Shown here piece after piece: positions 43,411 through 54,173 of a stretch of 64,000 bases of DNA. Each line of letters begins with the position of its first letter. Position 1 is the first letter of the stretch. The stretch is from Granulosicoccus sp045110475 (lineage in GTDB: Bacteria; Pseudomonadota; Gammaproteobacteria; Granulosicoccales; Granulosicoccaceae): positions 1 through 64,000 of the forward strand of contig JBGCGC010000055.1 of NCBI GenBank assembly GCA_045110475.1, in the 5' to 3' direction. The translations under genes were made by a program, and so were the position numbers. The notes under the pieces are model-generated. The model had not been told where the DNA came from, made no database searches, and saw only the letters and a list, made by a program, of their open reading frames with translations.

Positions 43411-45141
43411 ATGGCTACAACAAACACAATGGCATGGTCATGGCGTCGCGGTGTTGTTATCGCAGGTTTTGCCGTGCTTGCACTAGTACTGATTGGACGC
43501 GTGACCTACCTGCAGGTTTTCGAATACGATTACTTGAGTACCGAGGGTGCGAATCGCCAGTTGCGCACCGTTGAAATACCCGCACACCGTGGTGATTTGC
43601 TTGATCGATCAGGAGATCCTCTGGCGATCAGCACGCCTATAGACACTCTGTGGGGAGTGCCAGACGAGCTGGTCACGCAGCCAGCCCTGATACTTGAGGT
43701 TGCACAAACGCTCAACATCGACGGCGCACGGCTGAATCAGCGGATTGTCGATGCAGACGCCAGAGGGCGCGAGTTCATTTACGTCAAACGGCATGTACGC
43801 CCTGATCTTGTCGAACGTGTACAGGCACTGAACGTTAAGGGGCTTGAGGTGCAGCGTGAATATCGACGTTATTATCCGAGTGGTCCTGCTGCGTCGCACA
43901 TCATCGGATTTACCGGTATTGATGACAGGGGGCGTGAGGGTCTTGAGATGGCCTATGACAACTGGTTGTCAGGTGAGGCTGGGTCGCGTCGCATTGTCCA
44001 GGATAGAACCGGGCGCGAGATTACAGGCCTGGATGTCATCAAACCTGCAGTCACTGGCAAAGAACTGCTGTTAAGTATTGATAGACAGCTTCAGTACTTT
44101 GCTGACAAGGCGCTGCGCGAAGCAATAGACAAGCATGACGCTGAAAGTGGTTCGGTGGTCGTTATGGATACGCGGACGGGTGAAGTGTTGGGCATGGTCA
44201 ATTATCCCAGCTATAACCCTAACAATATTGGCGATAGAGCTGGTGGGCGTCAGCGCAATCGTGGCGTCACTGATGTGTTCGAACCCGGTTCCACAATGAA
44301 GCCCTTTACCATTGCTGCGGCACTTGAGTCCGGCGATTTCAAGCCCGAGGATCTTGTATACACATCACCGGGGCAATATCAGATTGGTAAGTACCAGATC
44401 AAGGATCCGAAGGACTACGGTTGGCTGGATCTGAATGGCATTGTGACCAAATCCAGTAACGTTGGCATCAGTAAGGTAGCTAATCAGTTGGTGCCCGAGC
44501 AGATGTGGTCTGTGTTGGACGAATTTGGTTTTGGTCATCCGACCGGAAGCGAATTTCCCGGTGAAGTAGCAGGCTATTTCAACCATCCCACGCTATGGCA
44601 TCGGTCTGAACAGGCAAGTGTGTCGTTCGGCTATGGACTGGCGGTTACTGCCTTGCAACTGACTCGTGCCTACGCGGCATTGGCCAATGACGGCGTTATG
44701 CCAACGGTGTCGTTTGTCAAAAGCGATACCCCGGTAAAAGGGCATCGTGTCATCGATGTGTCCATCGCGCGTGATATTCAGAACATGCTGGAATCGGTTG
44801 TCATCAAAGGAACTGGCAAGCGAGCACAGGTACCGGGTTACCGGGTTGCTGGCAAGACGGGTACGGCGCATCGCTCAGAGTCCGGTGGTTATGACGAGAA
44901 CCGTTATGCTTCTGTTTTCGCAGGCTATGCGCCAGCCAGTAACCCGCGGATGGCGATTGTGGTTGTGGTTCATGATCCTAAGGGTGGAGAGCATACCGGT
45001 GGTACTGTCGCCGCCCCGGTGTTTGCCGAGGTTATGTCGCATGCCCTTCGTCTTATGGGGATCGAGCCGGATAATATCGATCAGGAACGTGCAGAGGCCC
45101 CGGTAACCCCGTTGACGAAACCGTTGGGGGAGCGTTCTTGA
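43411..45141 (+). CDS. ftsI: Septal peptidoglycan transpeptidase FtsI (PBP3)
   Basis: 576 residues. One membrane anchor (VVIAGFAVLALVLIGRVTYL), a pedestal domain from ~45 (HRGDLLDRSGDPLAIST), then the penicillin-binding domain: active serine in EPGSTMKPF (Ser294, Lys297), SSN in KSSNVGIS and KTG in GKTGTAH. Crosslinks septal peptidoglycan; beta-lactam target. Confidence 0.95.
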   Translation: MATTNTMAWSWRRGVVIAGFAVLALVLIGRVTYLQVFEYDYLSTEGANRQLRTVEIPAHRGDLLDRSGDPLAISTPIDTLWGVPDELVTQPALILEVAQTLNIDGARLNQRIVDADARGREFIYVKRHVRPDLVERVQALNVKGLEVQREYRRYYPSGPAASHIIGFTGIDDRGREGLEMAYDNWLSGEAGSRRIVQDRTGREITGLDVIKPAVTGKELLLSIDRQLQYFADKALREAIDKHDAESGSVVVMDTRTGEVLGMVNYPSYNPNNIGDRAGGRQRNRGVTDVFEPGSTMKPFTIAAALESGDFKPEDLVYTSPGQYQIGKYQIKDPKDYGWLDLNGIVTKSSNVGISKVANQLVPEQMWSVLDEFGFGHPTGSEFPGEVAGYFNHPTLWHRSEQASVSFGYGLAVTALQLTRAYAALANDGVMPTVSFVKSDTPVKGHRVIDVSIARDIQNMLESVVIKGTGKRAQVPGYRVAGKTGTAHRSESGGYDENRYASVFAGYAPASNPRMAIVVVVHDPKGGEHTGGTVAAPVFAEVMSHALRLMGIEPDNIDQERAEAPVTPLTKPLGERS

Positions 45142-46649
45142 ACCCCGTGCTCTACAACTGGTCACTGGAGACGCTACTGAGTCCCTGGCTGAGTGACGGT
45201 GTACCGGATATTGCAATAACCGGTGTTAATCTGGACAGCCGCAAAGTGGTTCAGGGTGATGTGTACATCGCGGTTGGTGGTGCAATCACTCATGGTATGC
45301 ACCATGCCTTGAAGGCTGTCGATGCTGGAGCCGTCGCTGTTCTGGTCGAACAATCCTCGCTTGAAATTTTCGGTGCCGTCATTGAGCAGCTGACTGCTCG
45401 TGACATTGCAGTGGTGGCTGTCGGTGGGCTAGACAAGCTTTGCGCATCCATTGCCTCGCGTTTCTATCATGAGCCTGACCGGTCCCTGATGATTGTTGCC
45501 GTTACCGGAACAGACGGTAAAACGTCTGTCTGTCGCTTCATTGCACAAGCGCTGGCCGCGAATGCTCAATGCTGCGGATACATCGGTACGCTCGGTTGGG
45601 GAATCGGCGATGCGTTGGAAAATACCGATCTGACAACGCCAGACAGTGTCACCTTGTTCCGCCTGTTGGCCACAATGCGTGATCAGGGTGCGCGGTTTGT
45701 TGCGCTTGAAGCGTCTTCGCACGGGATTGCGGAAGGCAGGCTGGACGGACTGGCTCTGGATGTCGCCGTGTTGACTAATCTGGGGCGCGATCATCTTGAC
45801 TATCACGTCACGGTAGAGGCTTACAGGGCTGCCAAAGAGCGGTTGTTTCACTGGCATTCCCTGCAAGCCGTCGTCTTGAATGCTGATGATTCAATGGGCC
45901 AAGAGCTGATTGAAAAGCTCCACAATATTGAGTGTTTTTCTTATTCGGCTACGGGTGAGCAAAGTCAATCAAGCGATCATCGAGTGTTGGCCACGGATGT
46001 TCTGGCAAATGATGCCGGCCTTGCCTTCAAACTGGTTGAGGCTGCAGGAACTGGTTTGGTTTCCACTGAATTACTGGGTCGTTTCAACGTTGACAATTTG
46101 TTGGCCAGTTATGCCAGTTTGCGTGCTTGTGGTGTTGCTGCGAATGATGCGCGCCATTGCCTCAATGCAGTAAAGCCTGTTGCCGGGCGGATGGAACGTC
46201 TGGGTGGCGGTGACAAACCCACCGTCGTTATTGACTACAGCCACACCCCTAATGCGCTGCAACTTGCAATAGCCAGTGTGCGTGTACATTGCGCGAAACG
46301 GCTTTGGGTCGTGTTTGGTTGCGGTGGTGATCGCGATCAGGGCAAGCGAGCGCCGATGGCGAGGGCTGCCCAAACAGCCGATTACGTCGTGCTCACTGAT
46401 GACAATCCACGAACCGAAATCTCCGCGAACATCATCAGTGATGTGTTGAAAGGTTTTGACAGTACCGAAAATGTCACTGTTATAGCAGACCGTGCGCAGG
46501 CTATTCGACATGCTTTGTTGTCTGCACAGGCTGGTGACCTGGTGCTGATAGCTGGCAAGGGTCATGAGGACTATCAGATTGTTGGCGCTGAGAAATTGTA
46601 TTTCAGTGATCGCGAACAGGCGCAGTTGCTGCTAGGGGTCGCATCATGA
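45138..46649 (+). CDS. murE: UDP-MurNAc-tripeptide ligase MurE (meso-DAP adding)
   Basis: 503 residues. TTG start with GGGGGAG 6 nt upstream, overlapping the ftsI stop. P-loop VTGTDGKTS and the DNPR motif (LTDDNPRTE) that selects meso-diaminopimelate over lysine, so the wall is DAP type. Confidence 0.94.
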   Translation: MNPVLYNWSLETLLSPWLSDGVPDIAITGVNLDSRKVVQGDVYIAVGGAITHGMHHALKAVDAGAVAVLVEQSSLEIFGAVIEQLTARDIAVVAVGGLDKLCASIASRFYHEPDRSLMIVAVTGTDGKTSVCRFIAQALAANAQCCGYIGTLGWGIGDALENTDLTTPDSVTLFRLLATMRDQGARFVALEASSHGIAEGRLDGLALDVAVLTNLGRDHLDYHVTVEAYRAAKERLFHWHSLQAVVLNADDSMGQELIEKLHNIECFSYSATGEQSQSSDHRVLATDVLANDAGLAFKLVEAAGTGLVSTELLGRFNVDNLLASYASLRACGVAANDARHCLNAVKPVAGRMERLGGGDKPTVVIDYSHTPNALQLAIASVRVHCAKRLWVVFGCGGDRDQGKRAPMARAAQTADYVVLTDDNPRTEISANIISDVLKGFDSTENVTVIADRAQAIRHALLSAQAGDLVLIAGKGHEDYQIVGAEKLYFSDREQAQLLLGVAS

Positions 46650-48040
46650 GTTTTCAACTGGAACTCAGTGAATGTATAAGACCACTTGGTGCGTCCCTGA
46701 CCGGTGACAGTGTCACCGTCAAAGGCGTAAGTATCGATTCGCGTACCTTAAAACCCGGTGAACTCTACGTAGCCATCGTGGGCGAGCGATTCAACGGACA
46801 TGAGTTTGTCAATGCCGCAAAAGAGGCAGGGGCTGCGGCAATAATGGTTCATGAAGAGGTCAACTGCGAGCTTCCTCAGCTTGGCGTAGCCGATACTCAG
46901 CTGGCCCTGGGCCAGTTGGGAAAGTTCTGGGCGGCAAGGTTCGCCATTCCAACCGTTGCCATAACAGGCAGTAATGGCAAGACAACGGTCAAGGAGATCG
47001 TCACCAGCATCCTGCAGCAACAGGGGCCGGTCCTGGCAACCCGAGGCAATCTCAATAACGAGCTTGGTGTGCCCTTGACGCTCTTGAACATGCGCAAGGA
47101 GCATGATTACGCGGTCATCGAGATGGGCGCTAACCACGCGGGAGAGATCGCGCGCCTGGTAGCACTGGTCGAGCCCGATGTTGCCGTTGTGACTAACATT
47201 GGTACAGCGCATCTGGAAGGTTTTGGTAGCGTTGAGGGTATCGCTGCCGCCAAGTCTGAGATTTATGCTGGCCTGAAATCTGATGGCTATGGCGTGATAA
47301 ACGCTGATGATGCCTACGCCGATTTTATGCGTGGAGCTTGTGAGCATTGTCGTTCGCGCGATTTTGGCCGCGTTATGGATGCGGATGTCTCAGGTGCACC
47401 CGGCCAGGAGTTTGTCATAGACACCATGGGCAGGCGGGCGTCTCCGCGTTTTCGACTCGCCGGCGAGCACAATTTCATGAACGCATTGGCTGCCGTAGCA
47501 GCAGCGCAATGTCTGGACGTTCAGCTTGATTCGATTGTCAGAGGCCTTGAAGCTGTCTCGGCTGTACCGGGAAGGCTGGAGAAAAAGTCGGGTGCAAGTG
47601 GTGCACTCATTATCGATGATAGCTATAACGCTAACCCCGACTCCGTACGTTGCGCCATCAATGTGCTTGCTGCTCATCATGGTAAACAGTTTCTGGTGCT
47701 GGGCGACATGGGTGAACTCGGACCTGATTCACCGGCAATGCACAGTGAGATCGGCAGATTTGCCAGAGAACAAGGTGTCGACGGTTTGTGGACAACCGGT
47801 GACTTGTCGTGTGAAACGCAAAGTGCATTTCAGGATTCAGTCACTGATGTCAAGCCCGAGCAAGGCGCGCACTTTAAAGACCAGGCATCGTTGATCAGCA
47901 ACCTGCTTGATCACCTGTCCGACGATGTGACCGTATTGATCAAGGGATCAAGGAGCGCTCACATGGAAAATGTCGTCAATGCACTGGTGATATCTGCTGA
48001 AGGTTCGCCTGAGGCAGCCTCAACGGGTGCGCCATCATGA
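46646..48040 (+). CDS. murF: UDP-MurNAc-pentapeptide synthase MurF
   Basis: 464 residues. Adds D-Ala-D-Ala. P-loop ITGSNGKTTVKEI, GNLNNELGVPLTLL and DSYNANPDSVR are diagnostic. Overlaps both neighbours by 4 bp. Confidence 0.95.
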   Translation: MSFQLELSECIRPLGASLTGDSVTVKGVSIDSRTLKPGELYVAIVGERFNGHEFVNAAKEAGAAAIMVHEEVNCELPQLGVADTQLALGQLGKFWAARFAIPTVAITGSNGKTTVKEIVTSILQQQGPVLATRGNLNNELGVPLTLLNMRKEHDYAVIEMGANHAGEIARLVALVEPDVAVVTNIGTAHLEGFGSVEGIAAAKSEIYAGLKSDGYGVINADDAYADFMRGACEHCRSRDFGRVMDADVSGAPGQEFVIDTMGRRASPRFRLAGEHNFMNALAAVAAAQCLDVQLDSIVRGLEAVSAVPGRLEKKSGASGALIIDDSYNANPDSVRCAINVLAAHHGKQFLVLGDMGELGPDSPAMHSEIGRFAREQGVDGLWTTGDLSCETQSAFQDSVTDVKPEQGAHFKDQASLISNLLDHLSDDVTVLIKGSRSAHMENVVNALVISAEGSPEAASTGAPS

Positions 48041-49119
48041 TGCTGCTCTTGAGTGACTGGCTGTCAGGTGTCGATCCGGGCTTTGATGTTGTTCGGTATA
48101 TCACCTTGCGAGCAATTTTTGCTGCGCTGACAGCGTTGGTCATCTGTCTGTTGTTTGGCGCAAGACTTATCCGGTGGTTAACCGAGGCGAAGATCGGGCA
48201 ATCAGTACGTTCGGATGGTCCACAGTCGCATCTTGTTAAACAAGGCACCCCAACCATGGGTGGGGCAATGATTATTATCGCTGTTGCACTGAGTACGTTG
48301 ATCTGGTCTGATCTTGGCGTGCGTCAGGTGTGGATCGTGTTATTCGTCACGCTGGGTTTTGGCGCAATTGGCTGGGTAGATGATTATCGAAAAGTGGTGT
48401 TGTCCAACTCTGTCGGGCTGACTGCCAGAGAAAAGCTCTTTTGGCAGACCGCTGTAGCGGGGGTTGCTGTGGTAGCGCTTTACATGAGCGTTAATCAGCG
48501 TGAAGAACTGGAGCTGATTGTGCCGTTCTTCAAGGAGACGGTTATCTATCTGGGATGGGTGTTCATACCGTTTGCCTTTCTGGTTATCGTGGGTAGCAGC
48601 AATGCTGTCAACCTGACTGATGGGCTGGATGGGCTTGCCATCCTGCCATCGGTCATGGTCGCAGCCGGTCTGGGACTGATCGCCTACCTTGCCGGACACG
48701 CAATATTTGCCGATTACCTTGGCATTCCGAATATCAAGGGTGCGGGTGAACTCACTGTCTTCTGCAGTGCGCTGACGGGTGCCGGGCTTGGCTTTCTGTG
48801 GTTCAACACGTATCCGGCGCAGGTTTTCATGGGTGATGTTGGTGCGTTAAGTATCGGCGCCGCGCTGGGTGTTGTAGCTATTATGGTTCGACAAGAGCTG
48901 GTGCTTTTTATTATGGGAGGCATCTTTGTTCTTGAAGCGGTTTCTGTCATTTTGCAGGTGGGCTCGTTCAAGCTCACTGGCAAGCGAATATTTCGCATGG
49001 CGCCGATCCATCATCATTTCGAATTGAAAGGCTGGCCTGAACCACGGATTATTGTGCGCTTCTGGATCATCACGGTCATTTTAGTACTGGTGGGTCTATC
49101 CACCCTGAAGATCCGCTGA
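48037..49119 (+). CDS. mraY: Phospho-MurNAc-pentapeptide translocase MraY
   Basis: 360 residues, ten membrane helices. Makes lipid I. HLVKQGTPTMGG, the catalytic aspartates in WVDDYRKV and NLTDGLDGLA, and APIHHHFELKGW are present. Confidence 0.95.
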   Translation: MMLLLSDWLSGVDPGFDVVRYITLRAIFAALTALVICLLFGARLIRWLTEAKIGQSVRSDGPQSHLVKQGTPTMGGAMIIIAVALSTLIWSDLGVRQVWIVLFVTLGFGAIGWVDDYRKVVLSNSVGLTAREKLFWQTAVAGVAVVALYMSVNQREELELIVPFFKETVIYLGWVFIPFAFLVIVGSSNAVNLTDGLDGLAILPSVMVAAGLGLIAYLAGHAIFADYLGIPNIKGAGELTVFCSALTGAGLGFLWFNTYPAQVFMGDVGALSIGAALGVVAIMVRQELVLFIMGGIFVLEAVSVILQVGSFKLTGKRIFRMAPIHHHFELKGWPEPRIIVRFWIITVILVLVGLSTLKIR

Positions 49120-50441
49120 TGAAAATCGCCGATCTCAAGCAGAAAGCAGTACTGGTTGTCGGGCTGGGTGTAACCGGAATTTCGGTTGCAGGCTTCCTTG
49201 CAAGGCAAGGTGTCGATTTTTCGATTGCCGACGAAAAAGCGAGTGAAAGCACACTTGCGGACATCAATGTTCGGATGCCTTTACACAAGACATTTACTGG
49301 CGAGTTGTTCTGTCAGTTTGATGTCATTGTTCTTAGTCCGGGGATACCGAGAGCTCATCCGGCGATTGCCGCAGCAGTGGCATCCGGGGTTGAGGTAATC
49401 GGGGATATTGAGCTGTTTGCCAGCGCAGTGACAGTTCCCGTCGTTGCCGTCACCGGTTCGAATGGCAAAAGTACGGTGGTGGCCTGGCTTGCCGACGCGC
49501 TCAATGTCTGCGGCACCAACGCAATTGCTTGTGGAAACATTGGTGATGCTGCGCTGGATGCCTTGCAAAGTGACGCTGAGGTCTTGGTGCTGGAGCTCTC
49601 CAGCTACCAACTGGAATCCACTAGCTCATTGCGTCCGCTGTCTGCGGTGGTACTTAATGTCAGCGATGACCACCGGGACCGGTATGACAGCATTGAGCAT
49701 TACGCTTCGGTCAAGCGCCGCGTATATAAAAATGCGCACCATTGTGTGGCTAATCGGGACGATCTGCGGACCTGGCCATCTGATGATGACGTTGCGGTCT
49801 GCAGCTTCTTTACCCTTGCAGAACAGGTCATGGCAGACACTGATACTGCTGGTCGGACTTGGCAGCGCTCTATCCTGAACAAGACAAAGCTTTCCATGCC
49901 GGGTGATCACAACGTGGCAAACGCACTGGCGATAGTTGCGCTGGCTGCACCGTTGATCGATTCACTGGCGATTGAAGAAAACGCCTTGTTAGCGTCGCTG
50001 GAAAATTTCACGGGCCTGGCCCATCGCAGTCAGTTTGTTGGCGAGCGAGATGGTGTTCGCTGGTACAACGATTCGAAGGGCACTAATGTCGATGCTTGTC
50101 AAAAGGCGGTGTTGGCCATGCCGGGGCCGGTGATTCTCATCGCTGGAGGAATCAGCAAGGGGGCTGATTTTTCAACGTTATCCGAAACGGTCAATAATTC
50201 CGTGAAGCTGCTGATACTGATGGGTCAGGATCGTCAGATCATCGCCAGTCAATTGAAGGGCTGCGTGGCAATGGAACTTGCCGACACCTTGCTAGAGGCT
50301 GTGCGACTTGCGAGTGACAAGGCAGGTGAGGGTGACGTTGTATTGCTATCTCCTGCCTGTTCAAGTTTCGACATGTTCGATAACTTCGAAGATCGGGGTG
50401 AACAATTCGTTGCTGCCGTGCAGGAGGTACTGGCCGCATGA
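49119..50441 (+). CDS. murD: UDP-MurNAc-L-alanine:D-glutamate ligase MurD
   Basis: 440 residues. N-terminal Rossmann-like VVGLGVTGISVAGFLARQGV, P-loop VTGSNGKSTVVAWL, and C-terminal YNDSKGTNVDACQKA and LLSPACSSFDMFDNFEDRG blocks. Confidence 0.95.
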   Translation: MKIADLKQKAVLVVGLGVTGISVAGFLARQGVDFSIADEKASESTLADINVRMPLHKTFTGELFCQFDVIVLSPGIPRAHPAIAAAVASGVEVIGDIELFASAVTVPVVAVTGSNGKSTVVAWLADALNVCGTNAIACGNIGDAALDALQSDAEVLVLELSSYQLESTSSLRPLSAVVLNVSDDHRDRYDSIEHYASVKRRVYKNAHHCVANRDDLRTWPSDDDVAVCSFFTLAEQVMADTDTAGRTWQRSILNKTKLSMPGDHNVANALAIVALAAPLIDSLAIEENALLASLENFTGLAHRSQFVGERDGVRWYNDSKGTNVDACQKAVLAMPGPVILIAGGISKGADFSTLSETVNNSVKLLILMGQDRQIIASQLKGCVAMELADTLLEAVRLASDKAGEGDVVLLSPACSSFDMFDNFEDRGEQFVAAVQEVLAA

Positions 50442-51652
50442 GCAGCGTGATATCGCGAGTCGCCTCAAGCCGTGTATCAACGGTGACGCCGTCTATGGGA
50501 GTACGGTTCTCTGATCATGCCTTGCTGATCAGCATCGTTGCCTTGGCGTTGTTCGGTGCGGTCATGATCGCATCAGCATCAACGGCAGTGTCGCAAAGCG
50601 TTTATCAGACGCCATTCTATTTTGTGACTCGCCAGTTGATTTTTCTCGCAATAGGATGTTGTATCGGTGCTTTAACTTTTCGGGTGCCACTGTCTGTGTG
50701 GGAAAAGTATGGACCCCATCTGATCATCATATCGCTTGTTGGTCTGATGCTGGTGCTTGTGCCGTTCATCGGCAAGGAGGTCAACGGCAGTCGCCGCTGG
50801 ATAGATCTGGGATTTTTTACGGTACAGGTATCCGAGACTGTCAAGCTATTCATCATTGTGTATCTGGCAGGTTATCTCGTGCGTCGAGGGCATCTGGTAC
50901 AAACCACATTTGGCGGATTCGTTCGGCCATTGCTTCTCATATCGCTGGCGTGCGCCTTGTTATTGCTGGAGCCGGATTTTGGTGCTGCCGTAGTCATTGC
51001 CTCAACTGCGACGTTGATGCTGTTTGTAGCCGGTGTCAGGTTCACCCAGTTCGTTTCTCTCATTGCCGTTCTGGGTGCAGTAGGGACTTTTCTGATCATG
51101 CTCTCACCTTATCGTCTGCGGCGTTTTGTCAGTTTTATGGATCCCTTTGAAGATGCCTTTGATTCAGGCTATCAGCTGACCAATTCATTGATTGCTATTG
51201 GTAGCGGTGGTATTACCGGTGTCGGGTTTGGCAACAGCATCCAGAAGATGGAATTTCTGCCGGAAGCACACACCGATTTTTTATTTGCTGTTCTGTCTGA
51301 AGAGCTGGGATTGATTGGTGCTGTCGCAACCATAGGGCTTTATGTATTCATTGTCTGGCGCTGTTTTTGCCTGTCGCGCAAGGCGGAAGAGCAGGGCAAC
51401 CGATTTGCAGGTTTCATTGCACTGGGTATCGGTATCTGGATTGGATTGCAATCGTTTATCAATATGGGTGTCTGTCTGGGTGTGCTGCCTACCAAGGGCA
51501 TTACCTTGCCGCTGATGAGTTACGGTGGAAGTAGTGCGATTGTATTTGCCATTACTTTCAGCCTTTTGTTACGGGTTGAATGGGAGCTTGCCCAGAGCCT
51601 GCGGATTGCACTCAGGGCGGGTGATTCTCTGGTCGAGGAGGCTTACCCATGA
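50438..51652 (+). CDS. ftsW: Septal peptidoglycan glycosyltransferase FtsW
   Basis: 404 residues, SEDS family, about ten membrane helices. GSRRWIDLGFFTVQVSE, the catalytic-loop region PEAHTDFLFAVLSEELGL and the LPTKGITLPLMSYGGSS block are typical. Polymerises septal lipid II with FtsI. Confidence 0.95.
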   Translation: MSSVISRVASSRVSTVTPSMGVRFSDHALLISIVALALFGAVMIASASTAVSQSVYQTPFYFVTRQLIFLAIGCCIGALTFRVPLSVWEKYGPHLIIISLVGLMLVLVPFIGKEVNGSRRWIDLGFFTVQVSETVKLFIIVYLAGYLVRRGHLVQTTFGGFVRPLLLISLACALLLLEPDFGAAVVIASTATLMLFVAGVRFTQFVSLIAVLGAVGTFLIMLSPYRLRRFVSFMDPFEDAFDSGYQLTNSLIAIGSGGITGVGFGNSIQKMEFLPEAHTDFLFAVLSEELGLIGAVATIGLYVFIVWRCFCLSRKAEEQGNRFAGFIALGIGIWIGLQSFINMGVCLGVLPTKGITLPLMSYGGSSAIVFAITFSLLLRVEWELAQSLRIALRAGDSLVEEAYP

Positions 51653-52737
51653 GCGAGTCAATCAAGCAGGCAGTAATCATTGCTGCCGGTGGCACTGGTG
51701 GTCACGTTGTACCAGCCCTCGCTGTTGCTGCAGTTCTGAAATCGCAAGATATCCCTGTTGTCTGGTTTGGAACAAAAAACGGGCTTGAAGCCAGAATGGT
51801 GCCTTTGCAGGGTATAGAAATGCGCTGGATTGATGTGGCAGGACTGCGCGGAAAGACGGTATGGGAGACCTTGCTTGGACCTGCAAAGCTACTCCGTGCT
51901 CTGATACAGAGCCTGCGTCAAATGCAAGCAATACGACCCAGAGCGGTGCTCGGCATGGGAGGGTTTGTTTCAGGTCCCGTAGGTCTTGCCGCCGTGGTGT
52001 TACGGACGCCACTCGTCTTGCATGAACAGAATGCCGTTGCCGGAATGACCAATCGCTGGCTCAGCAGTGTCGCCACTCGTGTGTTCAGCGCCTGGCCCAA
52101 TGTCTTCAGTTCATCCCGTCATGCAACGGTGGTGGGTAATCCGGTACGTGTTGATATGGAAGCTTTGGCAAAAGAGCCTTATCTGTCCCATACGGATGCA
52201 CGGCGACCACTTTGCGTGCTGGTTGTCGGCGGTAGTCGAGGGGCAAGTGCTCTGAACAAATTGGTACCCCAAGCGGTTGCCATTATGCAGCAACCCATTG
52301 TCGTTCATCATCAAAGCGGAAGTGCTGACGCTGCCGACGTGCGTAAGCGCTACGCCAGTGCTTCGCATGCGCAGGTACTTGTCAGCGATTTCATTGATGA
52401 TATGACAGCAGCCTATCAATCGGCTGATCTTGTTATCTGCCGTAGTGGGGCCATGACAGTGACCGAACTCGGAGCCCTTGGATTGCCCAGCATCCTCGTA
52501 CCTTTCCCCTATGCGGTGGACGATCACCAGACACTCAATGCGCGACATCTGTCAGATGCCGGGGCTGCGTTGTTGATGCCTCAAAGCACCTTGAACGCAG
52601 AGTTGCTGGCCAGGGAATTGACAAACTTGTCTGAAGATCGTCAAAAGCTGAAATTGATGGGCACGGCTGCTCGCGGTTGTTTTGTTCCTGGTGCAGCTGC
52701 CAATGTTGCCCATGCGCTTCTGGAGGTATCACGCTAG
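51649..52737 (+). CDS. murG: Lipid II synthase MurG
   Basis: 362 residues. GT28 transferase adding GlcNAc to lipid I. AAGGTGGHVVPALAVA near the start, LHEQNAVAGMTNRWLS and the donor-site block CRSGAMTVTELGALGLPSIL are present. Confidence 0.95.
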   Translation: MSESIKQAVIIAAGGTGGHVVPALAVAAVLKSQDIPVVWFGTKNGLEARMVPLQGIEMRWIDVAGLRGKTVWETLLGPAKLLRALIQSLRQMQAIRPRAVLGMGGFVSGPVGLAAVVLRTPLVLHEQNAVAGMTNRWLSSVATRVFSAWPNVFSSSRHATVVGNPVRVDMEALAKEPYLSHTDARRPLCVLVVGGSRGASALNKLVPQAVAIMQQPIVVHHQSGSADAADVRKRYASASHAQVLVSDFIDDMTAAYQSADLVICRSGAMTVTELGALGLPSILVPFPYAVDDHQTLNARHLSDAGAALLMPQSTLNAELLARELTNLSEDRQKLKLMGTAARGCFVPGAAANVAHALLEVSR

Positions 52738-54173
52738 TGGTTGTTGATATCTCACCTGTTGTCAAAAGCCAGATGCGCCGCGTTCGTGCCATGCATTTCA
52801 TTGGTATCGGTGGTGTGGGCATGGGTGGAATAGCGGAAGTCATGCACCATCTCGGGTTTCGGGTCAGTGGGTCTGATCTGGGTAGCAATGCGCTGACACA
52901 ACGGCTTGAAGGTTTGGGTATAACCGTCAGGCATGGCCATGTTGCCGAGCACGCTGAAGATGCTGATGTTGTTGTTATTTCAACGGCTGTGCCAGAAGAC
53001 AATGTTGAGCTGCAGCGTGCGCGTGAGCTACGGATTCCGGTAGTCAGACGAGCCGAGATGCTGGCTGAACTGATGCGTTTTCAGCAGGGAATCGCGGTAG
53101 CAGGTACGCATGGCAAGACAACCACGACAAGTCTTGTTGCCAGTCTTTTAACCGAGGGAGGTATGGACCCTACCTACGTGATAGGAGGTCGGTTGAACAG
53201 TTCATCAACCAATGCCTATCTTGGTCAGTCAGAGTGGCTGGTGGCAGAGGCTGACGAAAGTGATGCCTCTTTTTTGTACCTGCAGCCTGTCGTGTCGATT
53301 GTGACCAATATCGACGCGGATCACCTGTCTACCTACGACGGCGATTTTGAAAAGCTCAAACAGACATTTGTCGATTTTCTGATGCATCTGCCTTTCTATG
53401 GTCTTGCTATTGTCTGTATCGATGATGAACACATACGCGATGTTTTGCCACGCGTGGGTCGTCCGGTTCGCACCTACGGCTTTGATGAGTCTGCGGATGT
53501 GCAAGCCATGAATGTGCGACAAGAGGGCTTGCGAATGCATTTTGATGTGCGCATCGATGATGGCGGTGATGTCAGTAGCGAGATTCGCGATGTCACGCTC
53601 AATATGCCGGGGCATCACAATGTGCTTAATGCATTGGCTGCCATCACGGTTGCGCTGGAGCTGGGCGTAAACGTAAAGTCATGTAAACGGGCCTTGCTAC
53701 GCTTTGCCGGAATTGGCAGGCGTGCGCAATCTCATGGTCAGTTAACGTTTGAAAAAGGCGTGGCAGAGTTGCTCGATGACTATGGGCACCATCCTACCGA
53801 GGTCACCGCGACGCTCAAGGCGGTAAAAGGCGGATGGCCGGAACGTCGCCTTGTGGTCGTCTTCCAGCCACACAGGTATACACGTACACGCGATCTGTTT
53901 GAAGATTTCGCAGAGGCCCTGTCGCTAACCGACGTCTTGCTACTCACCGAAGTCTATGCTGCTGGTGAGGAACATATCAACGGCGCTGATGGTCGTGCTC
54001 TGGCCAGGGCTATCCGAAACCGCGGTGCTGTTGAACCGGTCTTTGTGGAAAACATCAGCGACGTACCACAAGCTCTGGAACGCATCATCGACGATGGCGA
54101 TATTGTCCTGACGCTTGGCGCGGGCAGTGTTGGTGGGCTGGCGTTGAGTTTGCCGGAGTATTTCAATGGATGA
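52737..54173 (+). CDS. murC: UDP-MurNAc:L-alanine ligase MurC
   Basis: 478 residues from a GTG start that shares one base with the murG stop; GGAGG lies 10 nt upstream. The frame opens 20 codons earlier inside murG without homology. MHFIGIGGVGMGGIAEV, P-loop AGTHGKTTTTSLVA and LDDYGHHPTEV mark MurC. murB is not in the cluster. Confidence 0.94.
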   Translation: MVVDISPVVKSQMRRVRAMHFIGIGGVGMGGIAEVMHHLGFRVSGSDLGSNALTQRLEGLGITVRHGHVAEHAEDADVVVISTAVPEDNVELQRARELRIPVVRRAEMLAELMRFQQGIAVAGTHGKTTTTSLVASLLTEGGMDPTYVIGGRLNSSSTNAYLGQSEWLVAEADESDASFLYLQPVVSIVTNIDADHLSTYDGDFEKLKQTFVDFLMHLPFYGLAIVCIDDEHIRDVLPRVGRPVRTYGFDESADVQAMNVRQEGLRMHFDVRIDDGGDVSSEIRDVTLNMPGHHNVLNALAAITVALELGVNVKSCKRALLRFAGIGRRAQSHGQLTFEKGVAELLDDYGHHPTEVTATLKAVKGGWPERRLVVVFQPHRYTRTRDLFEDFAEALSLTDVLLLTEVYAAGEEHINGADGRALARAIRNRGAVEPVFVENISDVPQALERIIDDGDIVLTLGAGSVGGLALSLPEYFNG